Of a DNA stretch of 64,000 bases, positions 52,233-59,901 are shown piece after piece (the stretch's first letter is position 1; every line of letters starts with the position of its first letter). Location of the stretch: assembly GCF_013204845.1 (NCBI RefSeq), contig NZ_JABMKY010000015.1, positions 124,001 through 188,000 of the forward strand. The letters run 5' to 3'. The DNA is from Paenibacillus qinlingensis (GTDB taxonomy: Bacteria; Bacillota; Bacilli; Paenibacillales; NBRC-103111). A model generated the notes under the pieces. It was given only the letters and a program-made list of their open reading frames with translations, was not told where the DNA came from and did not search any database. The position numbers were made by a program, and so were the translations under genes.

Positions 52233-52793
52233 TTAGCCATTAGGTTTACTTACTTGCTGTAAAGCCTCGGCTAGCACTACGAGCTTGCTCATCGTATTCC
52301 AATTACGTGTCGTCGTGCGATCGCTTAGTTTCTGGATGTTGCTTGCCAGCTTCGAATCCAACACACTTTGCCGAAACAAAAAATATATTGTGCAGCCCTG
52401 TATCTGAAATTCATCTACTTCACTCTGTCCCTTGGATAAGATGTCGGTGAATGTCTGCGGGGCTTCTTCTGTTAATACGGAAATTTGAATGCTCTCCCCT
52501 TCGGACAAGGCCTCTGCGTCATAGGGGCACTTCCTTACAAGTTCAGTTAGCTCTGCTGCGGTACGCAAAATAACGGTTGGCGCTACGCCTACTGCATCGC
52601 TGATTGCTTTTTCAATGCGCGGGCGTAAGATTTCTACAGACTCCTCTGATTGGAACAGCACATTACCGCTTTGCAAATAGGTCTGTACTTGCGCTAATTC
52701 TAAGGCCTCTAGCGTCTTTTTCAAGTCGGCCATTTTGATTTTATTTTTGCCTCCTACATTAATCCCGTGCAGAAAACCCACGTAAACCGTCAT
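52233..52793 (-). CDS. DUF1697 family protein
   Basis: A 186-residue protein matching DUF1697, with the typical start YVGFLHGINVGGKNKIKMADL and the following TYLQSGNVLFQSEE. The function is unknown. It is convergent with tadA, with four bases between stops. ATG at 52793 with AGGCAAG before it. Confidence 0.85.
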   Translation of the reverse strand: MTVYVGFLHGINVGGKNKIKMADLKKTLEALELAQVQTYLQSGNVLFQSEESVEILRPRIEKAISDAVGVAPTVILRTAAELTELVRKCPYDAEALSEGESIQISVLTEEAPQTFTDILSKGQSEVDEFQIQGCTIYFLFRQSVLDSKLASNIQKLSDRTTTRNWNTMSKLVVLAEALQQVSKPNG

Positions 52794-52808
52794 TGTGACT
52801 TGCCTCCT

Positions 52809-53306
52809 TTACTTTAATTGTATGGAACGAATAATGAAGAAGATGATCGTGCCAAACAGTATCAACAGGATAAAGCCTAACACCCATAAATTAAGCTCCG
52901 CATTGCCTTCTTTTGCACTCTGAATAATAGACCACTCAATGAACGCAAATAGAATGAGGATTATCGTCTTCATACTATGGATGAGCAAACGCGCATTCTG
53001 ATATTGTCCACGGGCATTCTGAGGTGTAATTTGGGATGGATAATTATACACATGAGGGACTTTGCTTAGGAGCGTCAAGCCAACATAGATGATAACTCCT
53101 ATGAGTGGTACGGCCATTAGGCTCATTTTATTCCCCCACCCATCAATCTCCCCTTTACCGTTAAAATGCATCGGCATTCGCTCAGGCATATCGTGCCATT
53201 CATAGGCGACATATGCGATCATACTTATGATTACGAACATGGAAATAATATCGAGTACGGTTTCAGTTTTGGATCTGGGAAGTTGAATGACAGGTCGATT
53301 CTCCAT
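52809..53306 (-). CDS. DUF1648-domain membrane protein
   Basis: A 165-residue protein with four predicted membrane helices and the DUF1648 signature around MPERMPMHFNGKGEIDGWGNK. Related proteins occur near SdpI-like immunity proteins, but no partner toxin gene is visible here. Function unknown. It precedes the DUF1697 gene by 15 bases and may be cotranscribed with it. Confidence 0.75.
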   Translation of the reverse strand: MENRPVIQLPRSKTETVLDIISMFVIISMIAYVAYEWHDMPERMPMHFNGKGEIDGWGNKMSLMAVPLIGVIIYVGLTLLSKVPHVYNYPSQITPQNARGQYQNARLLIHSMKTIILILFAFIEWSIIQSAKEGNAELNLWVLGFILLILFGTIIFFIIRSIQLK

Positions 53307-53481
53307 GGGACACCTGCTTTCTATACGAGTGATTTCGAATGTTACTGATATCTCCCTATTCCTTAATATTATCAGGATTATAAGGAATATCCTGACCTAC
53401 TACAATCCTCTATTGATTTTTCCTCTAAACCAAGGTAAAACTTGTGGAGAAAACACTCGGAGATTTGATATCCCATAAAAT
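53307..53481. other. Gap before the acidic-protein transcript: nothing identified
   Basis: AT-rich DNA, presumably containing the promoter of the DUF1648 gene. No structure or gene was recognised. Confidence 0.4.
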
Positions 53482-53523
53482 AAAAAATGCCCTCAATCTC
53501 TCCTTTATGCAGAGATCAAAGGC
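53482..53523 (-). terminator. Strong Rho-independent terminator
   Basis: GCCTTTGATCTCT pairs with AGAGATTGAGGGC (13 pairs with a few G-T) and is followed by six T on the minus strand. It ends the transcript of the acidic protein and its structured 3' region. Confidence 0.9.
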
Positions 53524-53526
53524 TAT

Positions 53527-53622
53527 TAAGTCCGGTTTCCCGAAATCGGATATTCATTAACCCCTCAGAACACCTCCCTACTTATACGGTGGTCTGAGAG
53601 GTCAGCGGCTAACCGCCCATAT
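53527..53622 (-). ncRNA. Unassigned structured RNA region, 3' of the acidic-protein gene
   Basis: On the minus strand: a GCGG(TTAG)CCGC hairpin (53608-53619), a 14-position stem with one mismatch between CCTCTCAGACCACC and GGTGTTCTGAGGGG, and a CCGA(TT)TCGG hairpin. None has a T run. Together with the terminator at 53482-53523 this makes a compact multi-hairpin element. No known riboswitch consensus was matched. Confidence 0.4.
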
Positions 53623-53639
53623 GTACTCGATTCAAAGGA

Positions 53640-53954
53640 TTAATCTTCATCCTCATAGTCTTCTTCTTCTTCTTCATAAAAATCTTCTTCTATGTCCTCA
53701 CCAAACTCTTCCGCTTGGTCTCCAAGTGCTTCCGCTTGTTGTTCGAGCAGTTCTGCTTGCAGCTGAAGTTCTTCTGCTTGCACTTCCAGTCCCTCAGCAG
53801 CATCAATGAGGTTATCGCCAAGAGAGTCGAACTGTTCGCTAAGAGATTCGAGATTCGCGGTATTATGATCCATCGCTATCGTGGCTTGCTCAAGTCCAGC
53901 AGCATGCTCGGTTTCCTGACTTGATGAGAATAAACCTCTTATCCAATTCAACAT
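53640..53954 (-). CDS. Small acidic coiled-coil protein
   Basis: A 104-residue protein of unknown function. The N-terminus (LNWIRGLFSSS) is amphipathic; residues about 30-85 form heptads rich in Leu, Glu and Gln (LQLQAELLEQQAEALGDQAE); the last 20 residues are almost entirely Glu, Asp and Tyr. The start is the ATG at 53954, eight bases after AGGAG. It may bind partners or metal, but nothing specific can be claimed. Confidence 0.7.
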   Translation of the reverse strand: MLNWIRGLFSSSQETEHAAGLEQATIAMDHNTANLESLSEQFDSLGDNLIDAAEGLEVQAEELQLQAELLEQQAEALGDQAEEFGEDIEEDFYEEEEEDYEDED

Positions 53955-54183
53955 AGACATCTCTCCTAACATTGATTGTAAATAATTCCTAAATATAAGT
54001 AAAAAATTTCCTTATAGTTATTTTAGCCTAGGAATTTGATAAATGTATATAGTAAAAATAAAAAAAAGTCGAATTTCGTCGGCTGTTTTGTGAGAGAAAA
54101 AATGCAACCCTTGCCACGAAGAAATATCATCACACCAAAAGATTGCGCCACAAAAAGCTTCGTGCTATCATAAACCTTACTAT

Positions 54184-54256
54184 GCGCCCGTAGCTCAGCA
54201 GGATAGAGCAACAGTTTCCTAAACTGTAGGTCGTACGTTCGAATCGTATCGGGCGC
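54184..54256 (+). tRNA. tRNA-Arg (anticodon CCT)
   Basis: A complete 73-base cloverleaf: acceptor GCGCCCG/CGGGCGC, D arm GCTC..GAGC, anticodon stem ACAGT/ACTGT with loop TTCCTAA (anticodon CCT, reading AGG), variable AGGTC, T arm GTACG-TTCGAAT-CGTAT. No CCA is encoded. It reads a rare Arg codon. Confidence 0.97.
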
Positions 54257-54402
54257 GTACAGTTACCCTAAAACGGCGGTATATCAACGTTTATCTAACG
54301 TTGAATACTAACGGACAGGCCTTCGCAATGCACACCGTATATACTCGAAAATGGACGGGACTGAATGTCTTAAATTCACCGCTATCATAATAGATTCATG
54401 CG

Positions 54403-54432
54403 ACCTCTTACGGTATACGTAGGAGGTTTTTT
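54403..54432 (+). terminator. Terminator-like hairpin after tRNA-Arg
   Basis: ACCTCTTAC/GTAGGAGGT stem (nine pairs, one G-T) with a seven-base loop followed by six T. The 3' arm contains the AGGAGG ribosome site of the small ORF at 54437. Confidence 0.75.
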
Positions 54433-54436
54433 CGTT

Positions 54437-54541
54437 ATGAGTGATCCGCGTAGAGGTAGATCTGTTGTTAAGGGTCATCTCGGCAAAGCAGCGACGGCGA
54501 TCGCAAAGCTCGGAATGACGTGTGTTGGGAAACGAAAATAA
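54437..54541 (+). CDS. Possible 34-residue basic peptide
   Basis: ATG at 54437, ten bases after AGGAGG; the product begins MSDPRRGRSVVKGHLG and ends CVGKRK, strongly basic. A terminator follows at 54557-54588. No family was recognised. The ribosome site is buried in a terminator stem, so expression is doubtful or conditional. Confidence 0.35.
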   Translation: MSDPRRGRSVVKGHLGKAATAIAKLGMTCVGKRK

Positions 54542-54556
54542 CACCGTGATTTATTG

Positions 54557-54588
54557 CGCTAATTCTATCCTTGGGGTTAGCGTTTTTT
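54557..54588 (+). terminator. Terminator after the 34-residue ORF
   Basis: CGCTAA/TTAGCG stem followed by six T on the plus strand. Confidence 0.7.
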
Positions 54589-54639
54589 ATCGTCAACCCA
54601 AAAAAATGCGCCACTTGTAGGCACATAGACTTGTCTGTA

Positions 54640-55005
54640 TTATGGTTTAAGCTTAGCAATGACGGTAACTGTTACAAAACGGATGGAATTAGTTGGGTTC
54701 CACGCCGTAAAGAACCAATGGTCTTCGGCACTGGAGTAGCTGTCGAGCATGTAGCCTTGTTGGTCGCCACTAAATACCCAAGCTCCACTGATGATGTTGT
54801 AGTCGTTCCCGAAGACTTCTATTCTCCGAAAAGTGTTTGGTCCTAAGCGTGTAGTTGAAATTACGAAGCGTCCAAATCCATCACCTAAATCGGTTGCTCT
54901 GATTGCTTTTTTGATGCTGTACTTAACTGTACGTGCGGCAGTGTATTTTTTGCCTGTTTTGAGTTGTGCTCTTTTAATCACTGCGAGCGCTTTTTTGCTA
55001 ATCAC
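54640..55005 (-). CDS. Unrecognised 121-residue protein
   Basis: A protein with a basic N-terminal 35 residues (MISKKALAVIKRAQLKTGKK) and an aromatic, beta-rich remainder (FRRIEVFGNDYNIISGAWVF, DHWFFTAWNPTNSIRFVTVT). The start is GTG at 55005 with AAAGGAG eight bases upstream. No signal peptide or membrane helix was seen. No family was recognised. It stands between a tRNA and an Sm-like gene, in the least conserved part of the window. Confidence 0.6.
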   Translation of the reverse strand: MISKKALAVIKRAQLKTGKKYTAARTVKYSIKKAIRATDLGDGFGRFVISTTRLGPNTFRRIEVFGNDYNIISGAWVFSGDQQGYMLDSYSSAEDHWFFTAWNPTNSIRFVTVTVIAKLKP

Positions 55006-55160
55006 ATGGCATTCTCCTTTCTAAATGGAATAATATAGTAGATGCTAGAATCATAGATTACGAACGGGGCATTTTTAGCGGGTGTGTAGCGGAAATTCGG
55101 AGCACAGCCTACCTGTGGGATCTGCTTGACGTGGCCGCATGGAGTTAAGCGATACAGAAA

Positions 55161-55186
55161 AGACCACCTTCGGGTGGTCTCTTTTT
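55161..55186. terminator. Perfect GACCACC/GGTGGTC hairpin, bidirectional terminator
   Basis: A seven-to-eight-pair stem with a TTCG loop; plus strand followed by TCTTTTT, minus strand by TTTTCT. It can end the minus-strand gene at 55279-55611. Confidence 0.85.
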
Positions 55187-55278
55187 ATACCATATTCGGC
55201 TTGTTTACGGTGTGGCAGATGGAACGTTCGGTTTGACAGGGTCTAGGGTTATTTTCTTGCGCAGATTTTCCGGTTCTA

Positions 55279-55611
55279 CTAATACCAAGGATAGTAAGGA
55301 TAAAATGGGCGGTAGTACGGGAACGGTCTAAAGAACGGAAATCCAAAAAGAGAAAACGGAAAAAGCTGCCGACGAAACCGGCGGTATCCGTATCCAAACG
55401 GTTGTCTGTAGGGATCCGCTTCCCTTCCCTCGCCACCGATATCTTCCGGAACTAACATCGTGACGCCTTCATTATCCATACCATCAATAATTCCCTCAAT
55501 TTGTGACCCATCTTTCATATGCGCAATAACATGGTAATTCATATATTTATTACAATGTGCCTTTACGTCGCCACTTACATGACTAGCTTGAATAGGATTC
55601 ATTGCGGACAC
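55279..55611 (-). CDS. Small protein with Sm-like core and aromatic C-tail
   Basis: A 110-residue protein. Residues about 25-57 (YHVIAHMKDGSQIEGIIDGM, then DNEGVTMLVPED) look like a short Sm-like beta barrel. The tail (about 70-110) is very rich in Phe, Tyr, Pro and Arg. Similar tails occur in spore-coat-type proteins, so a spore role is possible but unproven. The start is GTG at 55611, six bases after AAGGAGGG; the ATG three codons later is too far from it. Confidence 0.6.
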   Translation of the reverse strand: MSAMNPIQASHVSGDVKAHCNKYMNYHVIAHMKDGSQIEGIIDGMDNEGVTMLVPEDIGGEGREADPYRQPFGYGYRRFRRQLFPFSLFGFPFFRPFPYYRPFYPYYPWY

Positions 55612-55759
55612 GCCTATCCCTCCTTCTTTAACTATCCATAGGATATTCGCCCACTAAAAAATGGTTACAGCTTTTTAGCTTTGCATAATCCTTTTGACGC
55701 CCAGTTAGCAAAAGAAGGATAATAGAGTTATTACTCATTAGAAAGGAGTCCTCCCTCCG

Positions 55760-56965
55760 ATGACAACTCGCCCTATTTCATCCTATCGCATCCCGCTCTT
55801 CTGTGCGGTCACGATGCTGTTCTGGATGTCGATGTACACCAGTGTTCCGATCATGGCGCCTTACGTAGAATTCCTCGGGGGAAGCCATCAATTGGCCGGC
55901 TGGATTGTCGGTATGTACGGCATCTCGCAGATGCTCCTCCGCATCCCCGTAGGCATTATGTCGGATCGTTTTCATAAAAGAAGGCTGTTCATCACCTTCG
56001 GTCTTCTCTTCACCGCCATTACGGGACTCGGTCTTTGGTTCACGCACGATTTTACGTGGATCTTGATCCTCCGAGCACTTGCAGGGGCAGCCGCAGCCAC
56101 TTGGGTTGATTTTACGGTGCTATTCACAAGCTATTACAAGCATGAAGAGTCTACGAAGGCGATCGGGACGATCTCCTTTTTCAACTCACTCGGTCAGGTG
56201 CTAGGCATACTTAGTGCAGGCTGGGCAGCAGACAAGTTAGGTTGGGAATCTGTGTTCATTCTCGGTGCAGTGCTTGGCCTGCTAGGCATGGTCGGTTCTT
56301 TCTTCCTTATCGAAAAAGTAGAAAAAGACGCGCCCAAAATTACCATGCGCGGAATCGGAAATGTGGCGACGGATCGCACACTCCTCTTTGTTTCTCTGCT
56401 CGCTATCCTATCGCAGGTGCTGATATTTGCTACGGTGTTCGGCTTCACACCGGTTTATGCGATGCAGCTTGGCGCAGATAAATTCTCGCTCTCCTTACTT
56501 TCCTTGTTCGCCAACGTACCTGTTGCGCTTGCCTCGCTATTCGGCGGAAGACGCTGGGCCATGAAATATGGTGAGAAGAGCATGGTTGTAGCTGGCTTTC
56601 TGCTCATGGGGATCTTCACCTTTACGGTGCCGTTCACCCATCATCTCTGGCTGCTCATGATTACACAGGCATTCGCTGGGTTTGGTCGAGGGCTTTCGTT
56701 TACCCTGCTCATGGGAATGAGCATTAAGCACATGCCTGCGGATAAGCGGGCGACGGCGATGGGCTTTTTCCAAGCCATTTATGGGCTCGGTATGTTCGTA
56801 GGGCCTGTTCTTATGGGCATCATTGGCGACTATTTCTCTCTGAATGAGGGCTTTATTGTACTCGGCATCCTCGGTGCTGGAAGTGCACTACTCGCGTATT
56901 TGTTCGTTCAGAGTTCCGTTAAGAAACAACCGCTGGGGACTAACAAATCTACAATGGTACAATAA
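55760..56965 (+). CDS. MFS transporter
   Basis: A 401-residue protein with 12 predicted membrane helices. The MFS signature GIMSDRFHKRRLF lies in the loop after helix 2, and GRGLSFTLLMGMSIKHMP in the second half. It is probably a drug or metabolite exporter; the substrate is unknown. ATG at 55760, with AAGGAG upstream. A terminator follows. Confidence 0.93.
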   Translation: MTTRPISSYRIPLFCAVTMLFWMSMYTSVPIMAPYVEFLGGSHQLAGWIVGMYGISQMLLRIPVGIMSDRFHKRRLFITFGLLFTAITGLGLWFTHDFTWILILRALAGAAAATWVDFTVLFTSYYKHEESTKAIGTISFFNSLGQVLGILSAGWAADKLGWESVFILGAVLGLLGMVGSFFLIEKVEKDAPKITMRGIGNVATDRTLLFVSLLAILSQVLIFATVFGFTPVYAMQLGADKFSLSLLSLFANVPVALASLFGGRRWAMKYGEKSMVVAGFLLMGIFTFTVPFTHHLWLLMITQAFAGFGRGLSFTLLMGMSIKHMPADKRATAMGFFQAIYGLGMFVGPVLMGIIGDYFSLNEGFIVLGILGAGSALLAYLFVQSSVKKQPLGTNKSTMVQ

Positions 56966-56974
56966 ATGATAAGT

Positions 56975-57005
56975 AAGAGTGAATCTCACGATTCACTCTT
57001 TTTTT
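56975..57005 (+). terminator. Terminator of the MFS gene
   Basis: Perfect 11-bp stem AAGAGTGAATC/GATTCACTCTT with a four-base loop followed by a T run. An in-frame GTG (56979) for the next ORF falls inside it. Confidence 0.93.
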
Positions 57006-57068
57006 GATAAATGTGCAGGGGTAGGATGGGTAAGCCTCGTCTATTCATGCGGAGAGGAGGAGAAGCAT

Positions 57069-57626
57069 ATTGAGGAGCACGTACTAATTAATCATATTCT
57101 AAAAGGCGATGAAGCGGCTTTCCGTGAGTTGATTGCAAGGTATCGTCCGTACATTTTGCAGACGATCTATGCGATTGTTCGTCATCAGAAGGACGCCGAA
57201 GACTTGTCCCAAGAGGTTTGGACCCGCATTTACTTCTCCCTCCCTCGGTATGAAAAGAAAGGTCTGAAAACCTGGATGACTCGCATCGCGGTGAACCGAG
57301 CTATTGATTTCAAACGCGCCTCCAGTCGGCGCAAAGAGGATAGCGTCGCCGAATTCGAGGAGGGGCTGTCTTTGGCAGGACCAGCACCTCCAGAACAGAG
57401 TGTGGAGCAGGAAGTTATGATCAGAGAAACGACGGAATTCGTTCGTCACAAGCTCCATCAGATCCCGGCAAACTACCAAGATGTGTTACTGGCCTATTAT
57501 ATTCATCAACAATCGTATCAAGATATTGCCAATGCTCAAGGTATTACGATCAAGACAGTGGAATCCAAGCTATACAGAGCCAAGCTGTGGTTGCGAAATC
57601 ATTGGAAGGAGGAGGAGTTTCGATGA
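57069..57626 (+). CDS. ECF-type sigma factor, probable ATT start
   Basis: A sigma-70 family ECF factor of 185 residues. Region 2 spans about 5-90 (DEAAFRELIARYRPYILQTI, DAEDLSQEVWTRIYFSLPRY, WMTRIAVNRAIDFKR); region 4 about 125-180 (SYQDIANAQGITIKTVESKL). No in-frame ATG, GTG or TTG exists between the MFS terminator and region 2. The ATT at 57069 is eight bases after AGGAGG and is the best start. The only upstream candidate, GTG 56979, is inside a terminator stem without a ribosome site. The next gene overlaps by four bases. Confidence 0.9.
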   Translation: MEEHVLINHILKGDEAAFRELIARYRPYILQTIYAIVRHQKDAEDLSQEVWTRIYFSLPRYEKKGLKTWMTRIAVNRAIDFKRASSRRKEDSVAEFEEGLSLAGPAPPEQSVEQEVMIRETTEFVRHKLHQIPANYQDVLLAYYIHQQSYQDIANAQGITIKTVESKLYRAKLWLRNHWKEEEFR

Positions 57627-58099
57627 AGGTTACCCATTATAGTGAACAGGAATGGATGCAATATGTGGAGGATCATCTGCCGTCAGAAGTAAGGGACGAG
57701 ATGGAGGATCATGTATACCGTTGCGAGGTATGCTTGGCGAATTACATGACATGTATAGAAATCCTAACAGCACAACCGACCGTAGAGGTCAAAGATACAG
57801 CAGCTTACATGAATCGAATTGTAGCCCGAACGGTTGGAACGAAACCAGCTTGGTATCGATCAACGATGTTCCACTATGGGATTGCGGCTGCCGCGACGCT
57901 GGTGCTCGTAGCAACTGGCTTTTTCCATGGCCTGTCACAGGAGATAGGAACTTATGGTGCCTTCAAGCCCGCTCCTCCTCTAGAAGCGCCTGCCTCTCTT
58001 GAGACACCTATTTCGATATCCGATCATCTCGTTAATAAAACACTAACATGGTTAGACAACATACAAAATGAACATAAAAAAGGAGGCCTAGAGCCTTAA
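57623..58099 (+). CDS. Zinc-finger anti-sigma factor
   Basis: A 158-residue single-pass membrane protein. The N-terminal ZAS motif is H30-VYR-C34-EV-C37; a membrane helix lies at about 85-104 and an extracellular Pro-rich tail follows. It should hold the adjacent sigma factor inactive until a signal arrives. ATG 57623 overlaps the sigma stop (ATGA), after GGAGGAGG. Confidence 0.9.
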   Translation: MKVTHYSEQEWMQYVEDHLPSEVRDEMEDHVYRCEVCLANYMTCIEILTAQPTVEVKDTAAYMNRIVARTVGTKPAWYRSTMFHYGIAAAATLVLVATGFFHGLSQEIGTYGAFKPAPPLEAPASLETPISISDHLVNKTLTWLDNIQNEHKKGGLEP

Positions 58100-59268
58100 T
58101 GCCTACTAAAAGTAATCTTGTTGCATTCCTACTCTCCTTCATACCCGGAGTAGGTCATTTATATATGAATCGTACGATCCGCGGTTTATTATACGGCTTC
58201 TTATTCTTTGGCCTATCATTCATACTCTTCCTAGGAATTGTATCCCATGATGCCGACGAATTCGCCTTTCTGCTTATTCCTATCGGTCTCACTTGGATTA
58301 TCAACATGGTCGATATGGTAATCTATTTATTGAACGCTCCAGTGCCAATGCCAACACCTTATCAGCAGCCGATGCCAGCTCATTATGGCTCTTATCCGCC
58401 TGAACAAGAGGTGCCATCTTGGGATGCCGCCTCCTATTATGCGCAACTAGCAGGGAGACAAGAAAGATCTAAAGTGCTCATACTCTCCTTCATTCCAGGC
58501 GTTGGCCATTTCTGGCTTGGGTTAATGCAAAGAGGCCTTACAGCGATGATCTCCTTCTTCGGTATTGCCATTCTCGTGTTCTTCATCACCATTATGACGC
58601 ATAACGAAGGTTTTATCGTTTTTCTGTTAGTGTTGCCCGTGCTCTGGTTTTATACGATGTTCGATGCGTTGAAGCAGTTAGATCGCAAGCAAGCCGGATT
58701 TGAGTTAGTGGATCGCAGTATGTTTGAGGATTTCCAGCGCGATGAGCATGGACGCAAAAATCGGACCCTTGCCACGATTATCGCCATTTTCCCTGGTGCG
58801 GCGCATCTGTATTTATCGTTGACCAAACGCGGTATCCAGCTGATGGCTGTGTTTCTTTTCTCCATTTACGTGTTGGATGTGCTGCGGCTGTCTCTTTTCT
58901 TCTTTTTGATCCCGATTCTATGGTTCTTTAGCTTTTTTGATGCCCTGCAGAGCATTTCTAAGTATGAAAATGGCACTTTAACTGACAAGCCTCTTGTCGA
59001 AAATTGGACTGCCTATCAACGTCTGATTGGCGTAGTTTTAATCGTTTTAGGCGGCTACTATGTCTTTAGTGAGTTCTTTGTCCAATTCCTGTATCAAGTC
59101 CTACCCGCTTCGCGGAATTACATGTATCTGCTTAACAACTTCAGTCAAACGCTAATCGTAGCCCTTCTACTAATTGGCGGCGGCATTCGTTTGCTCATGA
59201 ATCGAAAGCAGAAGTTACAGTCAACGTTTTTTGAAAATGATACTGACATAGAAAAAAAGAACCCCTAA
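58099..59268 (+). CDS. Polytopic membrane protein with three internal repeats
   Basis: A 389-residue protein of unknown function. Three copies of one unit are clear, at about 8-80, 127-200 and 225-290. Each starts with LSFIPGVGHLY, LSFIPGVGHFW or AIFPGAAHLY, continues with an RG turn and paired helices, and ends in P-I-L-W-F-x-x-x-FDAL-like sequence. Two more helices follow. The units resemble TM2-type helical hairpins. It overlaps the anti-sigma stop (TAATG), so it belongs to the sigma operon and may sense or transmit the envelope signal. Confidence 0.8.
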   Translation: MPTKSNLVAFLLSFIPGVGHLYMNRTIRGLLYGFLFFGLSFILFLGIVSHDADEFAFLLIPIGLTWIINMVDMVIYLLNAPVPMPTPYQQPMPAHYGSYPPEQEVPSWDAASYYAQLAGRQERSKVLILSFIPGVGHFWLGLMQRGLTAMISFFGIAILVFFITIMTHNEGFIVFLLVLPVLWFYTMFDALKQLDRKQAGFELVDRSMFEDFQRDEHGRKNRTLATIIAIFPGAAHLYLSLTKRGIQLMAVFLFSIYVLDVLRLSLFFFLIPILWFFSFFDALQSISKYENGTLTDKPLVENWTAYQRLIGVVLIVLGGYYVFSEFFVQFLYQVLPASRNYMYLLNNFSQTLIVALLLIGGGIRLLMNRKQKLQSTFFENDTDIEKKNP

Positions 59269-59281
59269 AGGTTCTTTTTTC
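59256..59281 (+). terminator. Terminator of the sigma-factor operon
   Basis: AAGAACC/GGTTCTT stem with a six-base loop followed by a T run. Confidence 0.92.
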
Positions 59282-59535
59282 TGTCGGCATTGATGATATT
59301 TCTTTGAACCTTGTTACACATAAAACTTAAGTTAAATCTGCGTATAAAACACGGTAAGTGTCTTTAGCACATCGCCCTCCAGCCTGATTATAACAGGTAG
59401 AAAAGTCCTCTTTGCAACGGTTGTTTCGCTTTCGCTAATTGCTCCAACGGAACCACACCTCTCTGCTTGCCGACAATAATAGTATGACCGGTTTACGTTT
59501 TTTTAATCATGATATTCAAAAAATTTCATTGGCCG
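59282..59535. other. Gap before sspP: nothing identified
   Basis: No gene or strong structure recognised; no clear terminator for sspP was found. Confidence 0.4.
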
Positions 59536-59706
59536 TTATCCGCCATGTCCATGCCCTTCCGCAGCGTGCCCGCCGTGATGGTTCTGGTTCTTCACTTTCT
59601 TAGATCCAGACAACGGCTCCTGATTGCCGCCCGCGTTGTTTCGGTTCTTTACATTGCCATTATTAACGAGATTGTCGCCTGCGGAATAGTTTTTAGGTTT
59701 AGACAT
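59536..59706 (-). CDS. sspP: Small acid-soluble spore protein P family
   Basis: A 56-residue hydrophilic protein. The core NQEPLSGSKKVKNQNHHGGH matches the SspP/CotL family motif (PEPLSGSKKVKNRNH). The N-terminus is Asn/Gly-rich and the C-terminus His/Gly-rich. SspP is a minor forespore protein. The ATG at 59706 follows GAGGATGAGGAG. It would be expected under sigma-G; the promoter was not identified. Confidence 0.85.
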   Translation of the reverse strand: MSKPKNYSAGDNLVNNGNVKNRNNAGGNQEPLSGSKKVKNQNHHGGHAAEGHGHGG

Positions 59707-59725
59707 AGCTCCTCATCCTCTCCCT

Positions 59726-59881
59726 TTATGAGTTGGTTCCTTGGTGATTTAGCGCATCTTGATGGCGATGGTCGTTGACCTTTTGCTGGATTTGCTGCGC
59801 ATTATGGGCGCCCACTGGATTGGCGTCGAAATCCTTGGCCACATTTTGCAAATTCTTATCGGGACTTTTTTGCTTCGTCAT
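59726..59881 (-). CDS. Small hydrophilic protein next to sspP
   Basis: A 51-residue protein (MTKQKSPDKNLQNVAKDFDA start) rich in Asn, Gln, His and Lys, with an ATG at 59881 eight bases after AAGGAGG. No family was recognised. Position 20 bases upstream of sspP and similar composition suggest a spore-associated role, as an inference only. Confidence 0.65.
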   Translation of the reverse strand: MTKQKSPDKNLQNVAKDFDANPVGAHNAQQIQQKVNDHRHQDALNHQGTNS

Positions 59882-59901
59882 CACGGTGTCCTCCTTCTTA
59901 C

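Noticed and set aside
54184..54660. Prophage or island attachment site at tRNA-Arg
   Set aside because: No direct repeat of the tRNA 3' end, integrase or phage gene was found in the window.
55017..55160. Open minus-strand frame (LYRLTPCGHVKQIPQVG...) upstream of the 121-residue gene, or a 6S/SRP-like RNA
   Set aside because: There is no start with a ribosome site, it begins in a terminator stem, and no conserved RNA landmark was matched.
56979..57068. GTG at 56979 as start of the sigma factor
   Set aside because: It lies in the 5' arm of the MFS terminator, has no ribosome site, and would add 30 residues unlike any sigma-factor N-terminus.
59509..59778. 89-residue plus-strand ORF over sspP
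   Set aside because: The minus strand here encodes a recognisable SspP-family protein with a ribosome site.
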